NCBI GenBank assembly: GCA_021826525.1
Contig: JAKAZU010000008.1
Location: forward strand, 1-31,692
Reading direction: 5' to 3'
DNA from: Thermoplasmata archaeon
GTDB taxonomy: Archaea; Thermoplasmatota; Thermoplasmata; UBA184
DNA length: 31,692 nt
This document shows positions 14,994 through 21,569 of this stretch, piece by piece; the stretch's first letter is position 1; the number at the start of each line of letters is the position of its first letter. A program made the translations under genes and the position numbers. The notes under the pieces are model-generated. The model was given only the letters and a program-made list of their open reading frames with translations, was not told where the DNA came from and did no database searches.

Positions 14994-16105
14994 GCGTCGC
15001 TCTCTCCCACGCTCTCCGCGTCCGCGATCGGTGCGGCGTGCCTAGCCGCTGGGACCATTAGGTGTTCCGACGCCCGCGTCACGACCTGGTAGGCCGGATC
15101 GTCCGGCGGTAGGCGAAAGACGAGGGGGGCTGCCGGCCCGCCGGCCACGAGATGGCCCCGTTCCTCCTGCCCCAGCCAGCGCCACGGCTCGACCAGCGCC
15201 GCGCGAGCCAGGAACATCGCGCTCGCCGGCTCGTGGAACATGCGGCTCGTCACGTAGGCGAACTCGAGCTCCCGCCAGATGGAGGGCGACTGGAGCATCG
15301 CGTTATCGGTACCGATCAGGACCCGATTGCCGACCCTTTCCATCGCGCCAAGCAGCGGGCGGCGCCCGAAGAGCGCATTCGACCGCGGGCAGACGGCGAT
15401 GCTCGTGCCGGCGTCGCGGACCTGCTCGAGATCGGAGGGTTCCGCGCAGGTGAGATGGACCACCAGATCGGGCCGAGGATCCAGATAGGCGTCGGGAGGC
15501 TCGCGAACCTCTTCGCTCGCGTGCAGCGCGTAGAACTTGCGCTTCGCACGGCACACCGCGGCGACCTCGTGCCGCACCTCGGCCGACTCCTCGCGGGACG
15601 AACTGAGGCCGATCCCGTCGGCCACCTCGAGGATCCGTTCGACCTCCGCGCTCTCGCGCGGCCGACCGACCGGCCGACCGAGGATCACCGCACGAACTCC
15701 GGTCCCTTCGGCCGCGCGTCGGAGCTCCCGAACCCCGGGCTCACCCTCCTCCCGAAAATCGATGGTACCGGCGATCCCCTCGTGGCGCATTCGGTCCAGG
15801 GCCGCGCGCATCGCGCGCCGCTTCGCTCCGGGCTTCGCTTCCGCGAGTATGCGGAACTTGTAACCCGAGGGAGGCGCGACGAGCTCGGAAAACGAGACGT
15901 TCGGGGGCTCGCGCGTCGAAACCGCGTCGCCCAGGTGCGTATGGCCATTCACCGGCGATGGAGTGACGATCCCGTGGATCTTGCGCTCCTTTCCCCGCGT
16001 GGAGTCCGTGCCGATGACCCCGGTTTCGACCACCATTCCGTGCTCGATCCGCACGTAGCTGGGACGCGCGCCTTCGGCGTCGAGGACCGCTCCTTCGACG
16101 AGCAT
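14990..16105 (-). CDS. Amidohydrolase-superfamily protein (cytosine deaminase/SAH deaminase-like)
   Basis: The 371-residue protein has the metal-dependent hydrolase features of a deaminase-type amidohydrolase. The metal pair HxH is in SPVNGHTHLGD (H55, H57). Later candidate ligands are the histidine in FYALHASEE, the histidine in LVVHLTCAE, and the aspartate in VLIGTDNAML. ICPRSN-type sequence (IAVCPRSNALFG) is typical of the chlorohydrolase/cytosine deaminase branch. The N-terminal beta-sandwich is short. The substrate cannot be told from sequence; a nucleobase, pterin or aminated nucleoside is likely. It is translationally coupled to glyS downstream and divergent from the PfkB gene, with a TTAAGC element 29 nt from its ATG. 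Confidence 0.85.
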   Translation of the reverse strand: MLVEGAVLDAEGARPSYVRIEHGMVVETGVIGTDSTRGKERKIHGIVTPSPVNGHTHLGDAVSTREPPNVSFSELVAPPSGYKFRILAEAKPGAKRRAMRAALDRMRHEGIAGTIDFREEGEPGVRELRRAAEGTGVRAVILGRPVGRPRESAEVERILEVADGIGLSSSREESAEVRHEVAAVCRAKRKFYALHASEEVREPPDAYLDPRPDLVVHLTCAEPSDLEQVRDAGTSIAVCPRSNALFGRRPLLGAMERVGNRVLIGTDNAMLQSPSIWRELEFAYVTSRMFHEPASAMFLARAALVEPWRWLGQEERGHLVAGGPAAPLVFRLPPDDPAYQVVTRASEHLMVPAARHAAPIADAESVGESDA

Positions 16106-16130
16106 CGAACGGCCCGGGAGGGCCGGGAAC

Positions 16131-16160
16131 GCTTAACGCCGCCCGGAGCAAGGGTATTGT
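16131..16160. promoter_or_regulatory. Divergent promoter pair for amidohydrolase and PfkB kinase
   Basis: A minus-strand GTTAAG (centre near 16134) lies 29 nt from the amidohydrolase ATG at 16105. A plus-strand TATTGT (16155-16160) lies 26 nt from the kinase GTG at 16183. Both are weak alone but fit the spacing rule seen throughout the window. Confidence 0.4.
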
Positions 16161-16182
16161 CGCCGGCGGGCTCGACGGGGGC

Positions 16183-17100
16183 GTGACGGGCCCAGCCTCG
16201 GCCGATCGGGGCGATCTCCTCGTTTCCGGGCACATCAACGTCGACCATTTCCTCTACGTTCGCCGGTTTCCCGGACCGGACCGTACCGTACCGATCCTGT
16301 CGGAGCGCCGCGTTCTCGGAGGTACCGCGGCGAACATCGCGCGGGTCGCCGCGGGCTACGGGGTCCGGACCGGGTTGCGCGCCCGCATCGGAGGGGACTT
16401 CCCCCGAGAGTTCCTGCGGGTGCTGCGCGCTTCGCGCATCGACACGGAAGGGATCGAGATGGTCCGCACCGAGCTGACCCCGACCTGCTACATCACGGTC
16501 GATGACCGTCACGAACAGCGAACGCTGATCGAGCAGGGATGCATGGCCGACGAGCTGCAGAACGGAAACGACGCTCGCACGCGCGCGGTCGCCGGCTACT
16601 CGTGGGTCCACGTGACGACCGGTCGGCCCCGCTGGCAGATCGCCCTCGCAGAGGAAGCTCGTCGCCGCGGGGCCCGGGTCGCCGCCGACCCCGCGCAGGA
16701 GATCCACTACCTATGGGACCGCGGGACGCTGCGACGCCTCCTCGAGGTGTCGGAGATTTTGTTCGGGAACCGGCACGAGATCGCACGCGCGGTAGAGCTG
16801 CTGCGACTCCGACGCGTCCGGGACCTCCTCGACGTTGTGCCGCTCGTGATCGAGACGCGGGGTCGAAGGGGCGTTCGGGCCTATTCCCGCTCCGGGACGT
16901 TGGAGGTGCCCGCGGCGAGACATCGGAACGTTCGGGGCTTCGTCGGCAGTGGGGACGCCTTTCGCGCCGGCTTCTATGCGGGATGGTTCGATGGCCTTCC
17001 GTTGGCCGGCGCGCTCGAGGCGGGCACGCGAGCGGCCGCACGATGGATCGAGGGCCGGTCCGTCCCCACGATCGTCGCGGGACCCTCTCCCGCACGGTGA
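16183..17100 (+). CDS. PfkB-family carbohydrate/nucleoside kinase
   Basis: This is an ATP-dependent small-molecule kinase of the ribokinase fold. The N-terminal signature VSGHINVDHFLYVRRFPGPD leads to the glycine motif VLGGTAANIARVAA. The C-terminal PfkB motif GFVGSGDAFRAGFYAGW supplies the catalytic aspartate. At 305 residues it is standard length. The family covers ribokinase, nucleoside kinases, fructokinases and KDG kinase, and nothing here fixes the sugar. The GTG start gives MTGPAS. The stop lies 5 nt before moeA, so the two are almost certainly co-transcribed. A nucleoside substrate would fit with purQ further downstream, but this is only suggestive. Confidence 0.9.
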   Translation: MTGPASADRGDLLVSGHINVDHFLYVRRFPGPDRTVPILSERRVLGGTAANIARVAAGYGVRTGLRARIGGDFPREFLRVLRASRIDTEGIEMVRTELTPTCYITVDDRHEQRTLIEQGCMADELQNGNDARTRAVAGYSWVHVTTGRPRWQIALAEEARRRGARVAADPAQEIHYLWDRGTLRRLLEVSEILFGNRHEIARAVELLRLRRVRDLLDVVPLVIETRGRRGVRAYSRSGTLEVPAARHRNVRGFVGSGDAFRAGFYAGWFDGLPLAGALEAGTRAAARWIEGRSVPTIVAGPSPAR

Positions 17101-17105
17101 TCACC

Positions 17106-18368
17106 ATGGAGATGCGCCCGTTCGGACACCTCGTATCGGTGGAGCAGGCCCGCCGACGCCTCTTGCGCGCCGCGGTCCCGGTCGAAGGCGAGGAGTCGAT
17201 CCCGCTCGCCGACGCCGTCGGGCGGATCGCGGCGGAGACCGTACGGGCGCCGGCGCCGGTTCCGCCGGTGGACCGCGCGACCTGGGACGGCTACGCGTTC
17301 GCGAGCTCGAACACCCGGGCCGCCTCCCCCGCCCGGCCGGTCACGATGCCGATCGTCGGCGAGGTGTTCGCCGACGAATGCTTCCGCCGCTCCGTACCCC
17401 GGGGGTCCGCGGTCGCAATCGCTACCGGAGGCGAAATCCCTCGGGGCACGGACACTCTCGAGATCTTCGAGCGCGTCCGACGACACGGCTCCCGCCTTCG
17501 GATCGATCACCCCGTCCGCCCGGGGCAGTACATCGCTCCTATCGGCCATGACTTCGCTCAGGGAGCGCTGCTCGCGCGCAAGGAGGAACCTCTCCTACCT
17601 TCGGCCCTGGGGAGCCTGGCAGCCGCCGGCAGGCCCCGGATCCGGGTCTATCGCGCTCCGATCGTTGCGATCGTGCCGAACGGTAACGAGCTCCTGTCCC
17701 CCGGAGCGCGTCCCCGCCCCAACCACATCTACGAGAGCAACAACGCGACGCTCAGCGCGATCGTTCGTGCGGCCGGCGGGATCCCGCGACCGATGCGACC
17801 CGTGGTCGACGATCCGGACCAGATCGAGGAAACGCTGCGTCGCGCTGCCCGTTCGAGCGACGTCGTGATCGCAACCGGGGGCAGCTCGGTCGGGGAGCAC
17901 GACTACCTTCCCCGGATTTTCCCCCGTCTCGGCAAACTGCTGTTCCACGGGATAGCGGTCCGACCGGGCAAGCCGACGCTCGCCGCGCGATCGCGCCGGA
18001 CCCTCTTCGTCGGCATGCCCGGGCATCCCACGAGCTGCCTCGCCAACGGCTTCTGGCTGCTCCTGCCGGCGCTGCGCCGCATGGCTCGCCTACCCGGCCC
18101 CGGCTGGGTCGATCAATCGATCCGTCTCGCGTCGGATGCGGATCGGCTGACCCCCGGGCTGGCGACCGTGGTTCCGATTCGCGTGGAGGGACATCGGGGA
18201 CATCCCACCTTCCACGACTCCCACGCCATCACGAGCCTCTCGGGCGTCAACGCGTTCGCGATCCTGCCGCCCGGGAACCGCGCCGTTCGCCGCGGGGAGC
18301 GTCTGGTGGTTCATCGGCTCCTTCCACCGTTGGGCGACCCGGCGTTCCCGGCCCCGGCCAATCGTTAA
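17106..18368 (+). CDS. moeA: Molybdopterin molybdenumtransferase MoeA
   Basis: MoeA inserts molybdate (or tungstate) into adenylylated molybdopterin. The 420-residue protein shows the expected domain order: an N-terminal region ending in DGYAF, IATGGEIPRGTD, then the molybdopterin-binding domain with TGGSSVGEHDY, VRPGKPT and GMPGHPTSC, and a C-terminal beta domain. The usual (S/A)MDGYA motif reads ATWDGYA (W60, D61), so Met is replaced by Trp while the Asp is kept. The ATG at 17106 follows the PfkB stop by 5 nt. Its TAA stop lies within the TATA-like element of purQ. No other molybdenum cofactor gene is in the window. Confidence 0.94.
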   Translation: MEMRPFGHLVSVEQARRRLLRAAVPVEGEESIPLADAVGRIAAETVRAPAPVPPVDRATWDGYAFASSNTRAASPARPVTMPIVGEVFADECFRRSVPRGSAVAIATGGEIPRGTDTLEIFERVRRHGSRLRIDHPVRPGQYIAPIGHDFAQGALLARKEEPLLPSALGSLAAAGRPRIRVYRAPIVAIVPNGNELLSPGARPRPNHIYESNNATLSAIVRAAGGIPRPMRPVVDDPDQIEETLRRAARSSDVVIATGGSSVGEHDYLPRIFPRLGKLLFHGIAVRPGKPTLAARSRRTLFVGMPGHPTSCLANGFWLLLPALRRMARLPGPGWVDQSIRLASDADRLTPGLATVVPIRVEGHRGHPTFHDSHAITSLSGVNAFAILPPGNRAVRRGERLVVHRLLPPLGDPAFPAPANR

Positions 18369-18369
18369 A
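18364..18369 (+). promoter_or_regulatory. TATA-like element for purQ overlapping the moeA stop
   Basis: GTTAAA contains the moeA TAA stop and lies 27 nt before the purQ GTG. A GGAGG at 18384-18388 could also act as ribosome-binding site if purQ is read from the upstream transcript. Confidence 0.45.
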
Positions 18370-18392
18370 CCGAGTCCTCGACTGGAGGGTTC

Positions 18393-19226
18393 GTGACCCG
18401 TCGCAGGTCCCTCCCGATCGCGATCCTCTCGATCGAAGGGACGAACTGCGACGAGGAGCTGGCCACCGCGCTCCGGGAGCTCGGCGCGAACCCCGAGATC
18501 GTGCACCTCAAGCAGCTCATGGGCTTCGAAGTGCCGCGCGACCGACGGCGGCGGCTCTTGGACTACGCCGCAGCGTTCGTTCCCGGGGGGTTCTCCGCCG
18601 GGGATTACGTGCGCGCCGGAGCGATCTTCGCCGCGCGCATTCGGTCCGCGATCGGCCCGGAACTCGAAGCGTTCGTCCGGGACGGAAGGACGCTCGGAGG
18701 CATCTGCAACGGCTTCCAGGTACTGACCGAGCTGGGTCTCCTGCCGGGTCGAGGTCACGGCCGATTGGGTTCGCCCGAAGCGGCACTCATGACGAACGAC
18801 TCCAACCGCTTCGAGTGCCGACCGACCTATATCGCGTGGGACGGCGGCGAGTTCCCCCCGCTTACGACGTGGCCGAAAGGCACGACGCTCTACGCCCCCT
18901 CGGCCCACGCCGAGGGCAAGCTGGTCCTGGCCGGGCCCCCGGGCGAGAAGCTGCGCGAACTGGAGGCCAACGGCCAGGTCGTGTTCCGGTGGGTCACGCC
19001 GGACGGGACTCCCGGGGGATACCCTTGGAACCCGAACGGCTCGGCCGGGAACGTCGCCGGGATCTGCAATCCCAACGGGAACGTCTTCGGGATGATGCCC
19101 CACCCGGAGCGCGCCTTCTTCCGACTCCAGCGGCCCGACTGGACACGAGACGGCCGGACCGACGGGCTCGGCGATGGCGCCCGGTTCTTGGACGCGGTGC
19201 TCACCCACGCCGAGCGCCGGAGCTAG
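18393..19226 (+). CDS. purQ: Phosphoribosylformylglycinamidine synthase subunit PurQ (glutaminase)
   Basis: PurQ releases ammonia from glutamine for the FGAM synthase complex (PurL, PurQ, PurS) in purine synthesis. The class I amidotransferase triad is visible: the nucleophile C105 in LGGICNGFQVL and the His-Glu of MMPHPERAFF. PGGFSAGDYVRAGA and the opening IAILSIEGTNCDEEL are typical. At 277 residues it is longer than compact bacterial PurQ (about 230), with added sequence around TPDGTPGGYPWNPNGSAGNV and a longer C-terminus. The start is GTG at 18393. Its stop overlaps the convergent methyltransferase gene by 4 nt. PurL and PurS are not in the window. Confidence 0.95.
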   Translation: MTRRRSLPIAILSIEGTNCDEELATALRELGANPEIVHLKQLMGFEVPRDRRRRLLDYAAAFVPGGFSAGDYVRAGAIFAARIRSAIGPELEAFVRDGRTLGGICNGFQVLTELGLLPGRGHGRLGSPEAALMTNDSNRFECRPTYIAWDGGEFPPLTTWPKGTTLYAPSAHAEGKLVLAGPPGEKLRELEANGQVVFRWVTPDGTPGGYPWNPNGSAGNVAGICNPNGNVFGMMPHPERAFFRLQRPDWTRDGRTDGLGDGARFLDAVLTHAERRS

Positions 19227-19801
19227 GTCCTACGATAGGCGCGCAGTACGCTGAGCCGCTCTCCTTCGAGGTCGCGCCGCGCGACGATATCGACCTCTCC
19301 TCCGTTCTCTCTCCAATCGAGCAGGATCCCCTCGAGCACGCCCGGGTCCTGGAGGCTGGAGACGATCACGAAGGCCGATGCGCCGGGCGCCAGGTGGTCG
19401 GCCAGATCCGAGAAGAGCCTCCCCGTAACACGGCAGCCGTCGGGGCCTCCGTCGAGCGCGAGACGGTCCATCGGGTCCGGGTCGGAAGCGACCGGAGGGG
19501 TGGGGAGGTACGGCGGGTTCGAAAGGATCCGATCGAAACGTCCGAGACCGCGAACCAGGTCGGTGCGCACGGCCTCGATGGGAAGGCGATCCCGACGTGC
19601 GATCCGCGCGAGGGCCCCGAGAGCGGCCCGGTTGAGATCGGTGGCCACAACCGCGGCGCCGGAACGCGCGGCCGTGAGCGCGAGAAGGCCGTTTCCCGTT
19701 CCTACATCGAGGACCCGGAGCCCGCGCGTCCCCTGGGCGAACGGTGCGAGCAGGTAGGTGTCCTCGCGCGGCGGGTACACGCGCGCCCTCGTGTCGTTCA
19801 T
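19223..19801 (-). CDS. HemK2/Mtq2-like N5-glutamine methyltransferase
   Basis: The 192-residue protein is a class I SAM methyltransferase with the NPPY motif (ILSNPPYLPT) of glutamine and adenine N-methyltransferases. The opening VYPPREDTYLL and the SAM loop LDVGTGNGLLAL match the archaeal/eukaryotic HemK2 branch, which methylates the GGQ glutamine of class I release factors together with Trm112. Length agrees with that group, which lacks the extra N-terminal domain of bacterial PrmC. A GGAG precedes the ATG. The gene is divergent from the THEP1 NTPase and overlaps purQ by 4 nt at its 3' end. Other methyl acceptors cannot be ruled out. Confidence 0.88.
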   Translation of the reverse strand: MNDTRARVYPPREDTYLLAPFAQGTRGLRVLDVGTGNGLLALTAARSGAAVVATDLNRAALGALARIARRDRLPIEAVRTDLVRGLGRFDRILSNPPYLPTPPVASDPDPMDRLALDGGPDGCRVTGRLFSDLADHLAPGASAFVIVSSLQDPGVLEGILLDWRENGGEVDIVARRDLEGERLSVLRAYRRT

Positions 19802-19885
19802 CTCTCCGTGTGGAACTCTCGCTCGGGCCTCGGGTTACGTTGACTTGATATCGATTCTTGCCGTAAGCCGGCGGAGATATTGGCA

Positions 19886-20443
19886 GTGCCTCGTCGCGCG
19901 ACCGCGCCCGTCAAGATCGGCATCACCGGCCTCCCGGGCTCTGGAAAGACCCAGACGCTCCTGCGCATCATCCAGCTCCTCGAGCAGGAGGGGATCACGG
20001 TCGGCGGCATCATCACGGAACCCATCGTGGAGAAGGGACGACGCACCGGGTTCCGCGTGGTCGACTGGCTGACCAAGGAAGAGGAGATCTTCGCGCACGA
20101 GTCCGTGAAGTCCCGCGTGCGCTCGGGTCGCTACGGGGTCAACGTGCACGCGCTCGAGGACCTCGGCACCCGCGCGCTCGCCGAGGCGCGCGCCGGTGCC
20201 GACGTCGTCGTCATCGATGAGGTCGGCAAGATGGAGGTCGACAGCGACGTCTTCACGAAGGCGATCGTAGAAACGTTGGACTCGAGCAAGTCGATCGTCA
20301 TGACCCTCCACAAGAAGTCGCGCAACCCGCTCCTGCAAGACATTCGGCGGCGCGACGAGCTTCGGTTGCTCGAGGTCACTCCGGTGAACAAGAACCTGCT
20401 CGCGTTCAAGGTCGTCTACCTCCTGACCGGCCGTGCCCACTGA
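19886..20443 (+). CDS. Nucleoside-triphosphatase, THEP1 family
   Basis: The 185-residue product is a P-loop NTPase of the THEP1 family, which hydrolyses ATP/GTP in vitro but has an uncertain biological role. Walker A is GLPGSGKTQTLL and Walker B is VVVIDEVGKMEV, the family's signature. GGIITEPIVEKGRRTGFRVV is also diagnostic. I prefer GTG 19886 over TTG 19880 because GGAG at 19873-19876 is 9 nt from the GTG but only 3 nt from the TTG. The gene overlaps the trm1 start by 11 nt, suggesting co-translation with tRNA modification. Confidence 0.9.
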   Translation: MPRRATAPVKIGITGLPGSGKTQTLLRIIQLLEQEGITVGGIITEPIVEKGRRTGFRVVDWLTKEEEIFAHESVKSRVRSGRYGVNVHALEDLGTRALAEARAGADVVVIDEVGKMEVDSDVFTKAIVETLDSSKSIVMTLHKKSRNPLLQDIRRRDELRLLEVTPVNKNLLAFKVVYLLTGRAH

Positions 20444-21569
20444 ACCGGCCGCGCGCGCGGCCTCGCCGTCGCCCTCGGTCGAGCGTTACGGCGAGGGGGA
20501 TACCGAGCTCTGGCTGCCGCCCACCGGTTCGAGCCGGGGCCCGGCCCGCCGTCGTGCGATCTTCTACAATCCCGCGATGGCGCTGGACCGCGATCTGAAC
20601 GTCGCCTTCGCCCGCGTCGCCGAGCGACGGGGATGCCCCGCCTGGGATGCCTGGGAGATGCTCGGAGCGACCGGCGTCCGAGGACTGCGTCTCGTCCACG
20701 AGACCGAGGCGATCGGCTCATTGGTCATCACCGAGCGCGATCCCGAGGCGCTCGTCGTGCTCCGCCGCAACGCCGCCTCCGTCGATCCGGATCGCGTGAC
20801 GATCGTCGCGGGCGATGCGACCTCCGTCCCTCCCGGGGCACCGTTCGACTACGTCGATCTCGACCCCTACGGCTCCCCGATCCCCTTCCTGCCGGCGCTA
20901 TTCCAGGCCCTCACGGACGGCGCGATCGCGGCCGTCACGGCGACCGACATGATGGTCCTCGCGGGCGTGACCGCCGGTGCGTGCCCGCGGATCTACGGCG
21001 CCCGGCCGGTCCGGGGTCGCCTGGCTCCCGAGTCGGGCCTGCGGATCCTCCTCGCGTTCCTCGATCGAGAGGCCCGCGCGCGGGGCTTCGGAATCCACCC
21101 GCTTCTCTCCTACGTGCAGGGCCACCACGTGCGGACGTACATCGCGATCGACCGCTCGGAGTTCGGCCGAACCTCGCCGGTGGGCACGATCGATCCCGCG
21201 ACGTGGGAGGGTCCTTGGATCGCCGGTAACGGCCCGTTCGGTCCGATGTGGCTCGGGCCGCTCGGCGATCCGGAGTGGGTGCGCCGGCTTCGACCGCCGC
21301 CCGTCGCGGCGCGTCCTAAAGAGACGGCGGCCTTCCTCGCGCGCCTCATCGAGGAGAGCGAGGTCGACCGTCCGTTCTACTACGAGCCGAACGGGCTCGC
21401 GAGAAGGGTGGGTCGGACGGAACCTTCCTCGGTGGACGCTCTCCTCGCCGCGCTGCGCGCTCGTGGGGCGCGCGCGGCGCGGGGCCACCCTCGCGCGGCC
21501 GCGATCCGCACCGACGCCCCCCGGGCGATCGTGGAGGAAGTCGCCCGTAACCTCGATAGACCGGTCTAG
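20433..21569 (+). CDS. trm1: tRNA (guanine26-N2/N2)-dimethyltransferase Trm1
   Basis: Trm1 uses SAM to make dimethylguanosine at tRNA position 26. The 378-residue protein has the Trm1 opening EGDTELWLPP and IFYNPAMALDRDLNV, the SAM-binding WEMLGATGVRGLR, and the catalytic DLDPYGSPIPF in the place of the family's DPFGSP. YVQGHHVRTYIAI and PFGPMWLGPLG in the C-terminal domain also match; the family's cysteine pairs are not evident. The GTG start at 20433 lies inside the 3' end of the THEP1 gene. The 3' end overlaps lhr by 4 nt. Confidence 0.95.
   Translation: MPTEPAARAASPSPSVERYGEGDTELWLPPTGSSRGPARRRAIFYNPAMALDRDLNVAFARVAERRGCPAWDAWEMLGATGVRGLRLVHETEAIGSLVITERDPEALVVLRRNAASVDPDRVTIVAGDATSVPPGAPFDYVDLDPYGSPIPFLPALFQALTDGAIAAVTATDMMVLAGVTAGACPRIYGARPVRGRLAPESGLRILLAFLDREARARGFGIHPLLSYVQGHHVRTYIAIDRSEFGRTSPVGTIDPATWEGPWIAGNGPFGPMWLGPLGDPEWVRRLRPPPVAARPKETAAFLARLIEESEVDRPFYYEPNGLARRVGRTEPSSVDALLAALRARGARAARGHPRAAAIRTDAPRAIVEEVARNLDRPV

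Noticed and set aside
13458..15092. 544-codon plus-strand open frame
   Set aside because: It lies antisense to glyS, whose motifs are clear. Composition is Arg/Asp/Glu-rich shadow.
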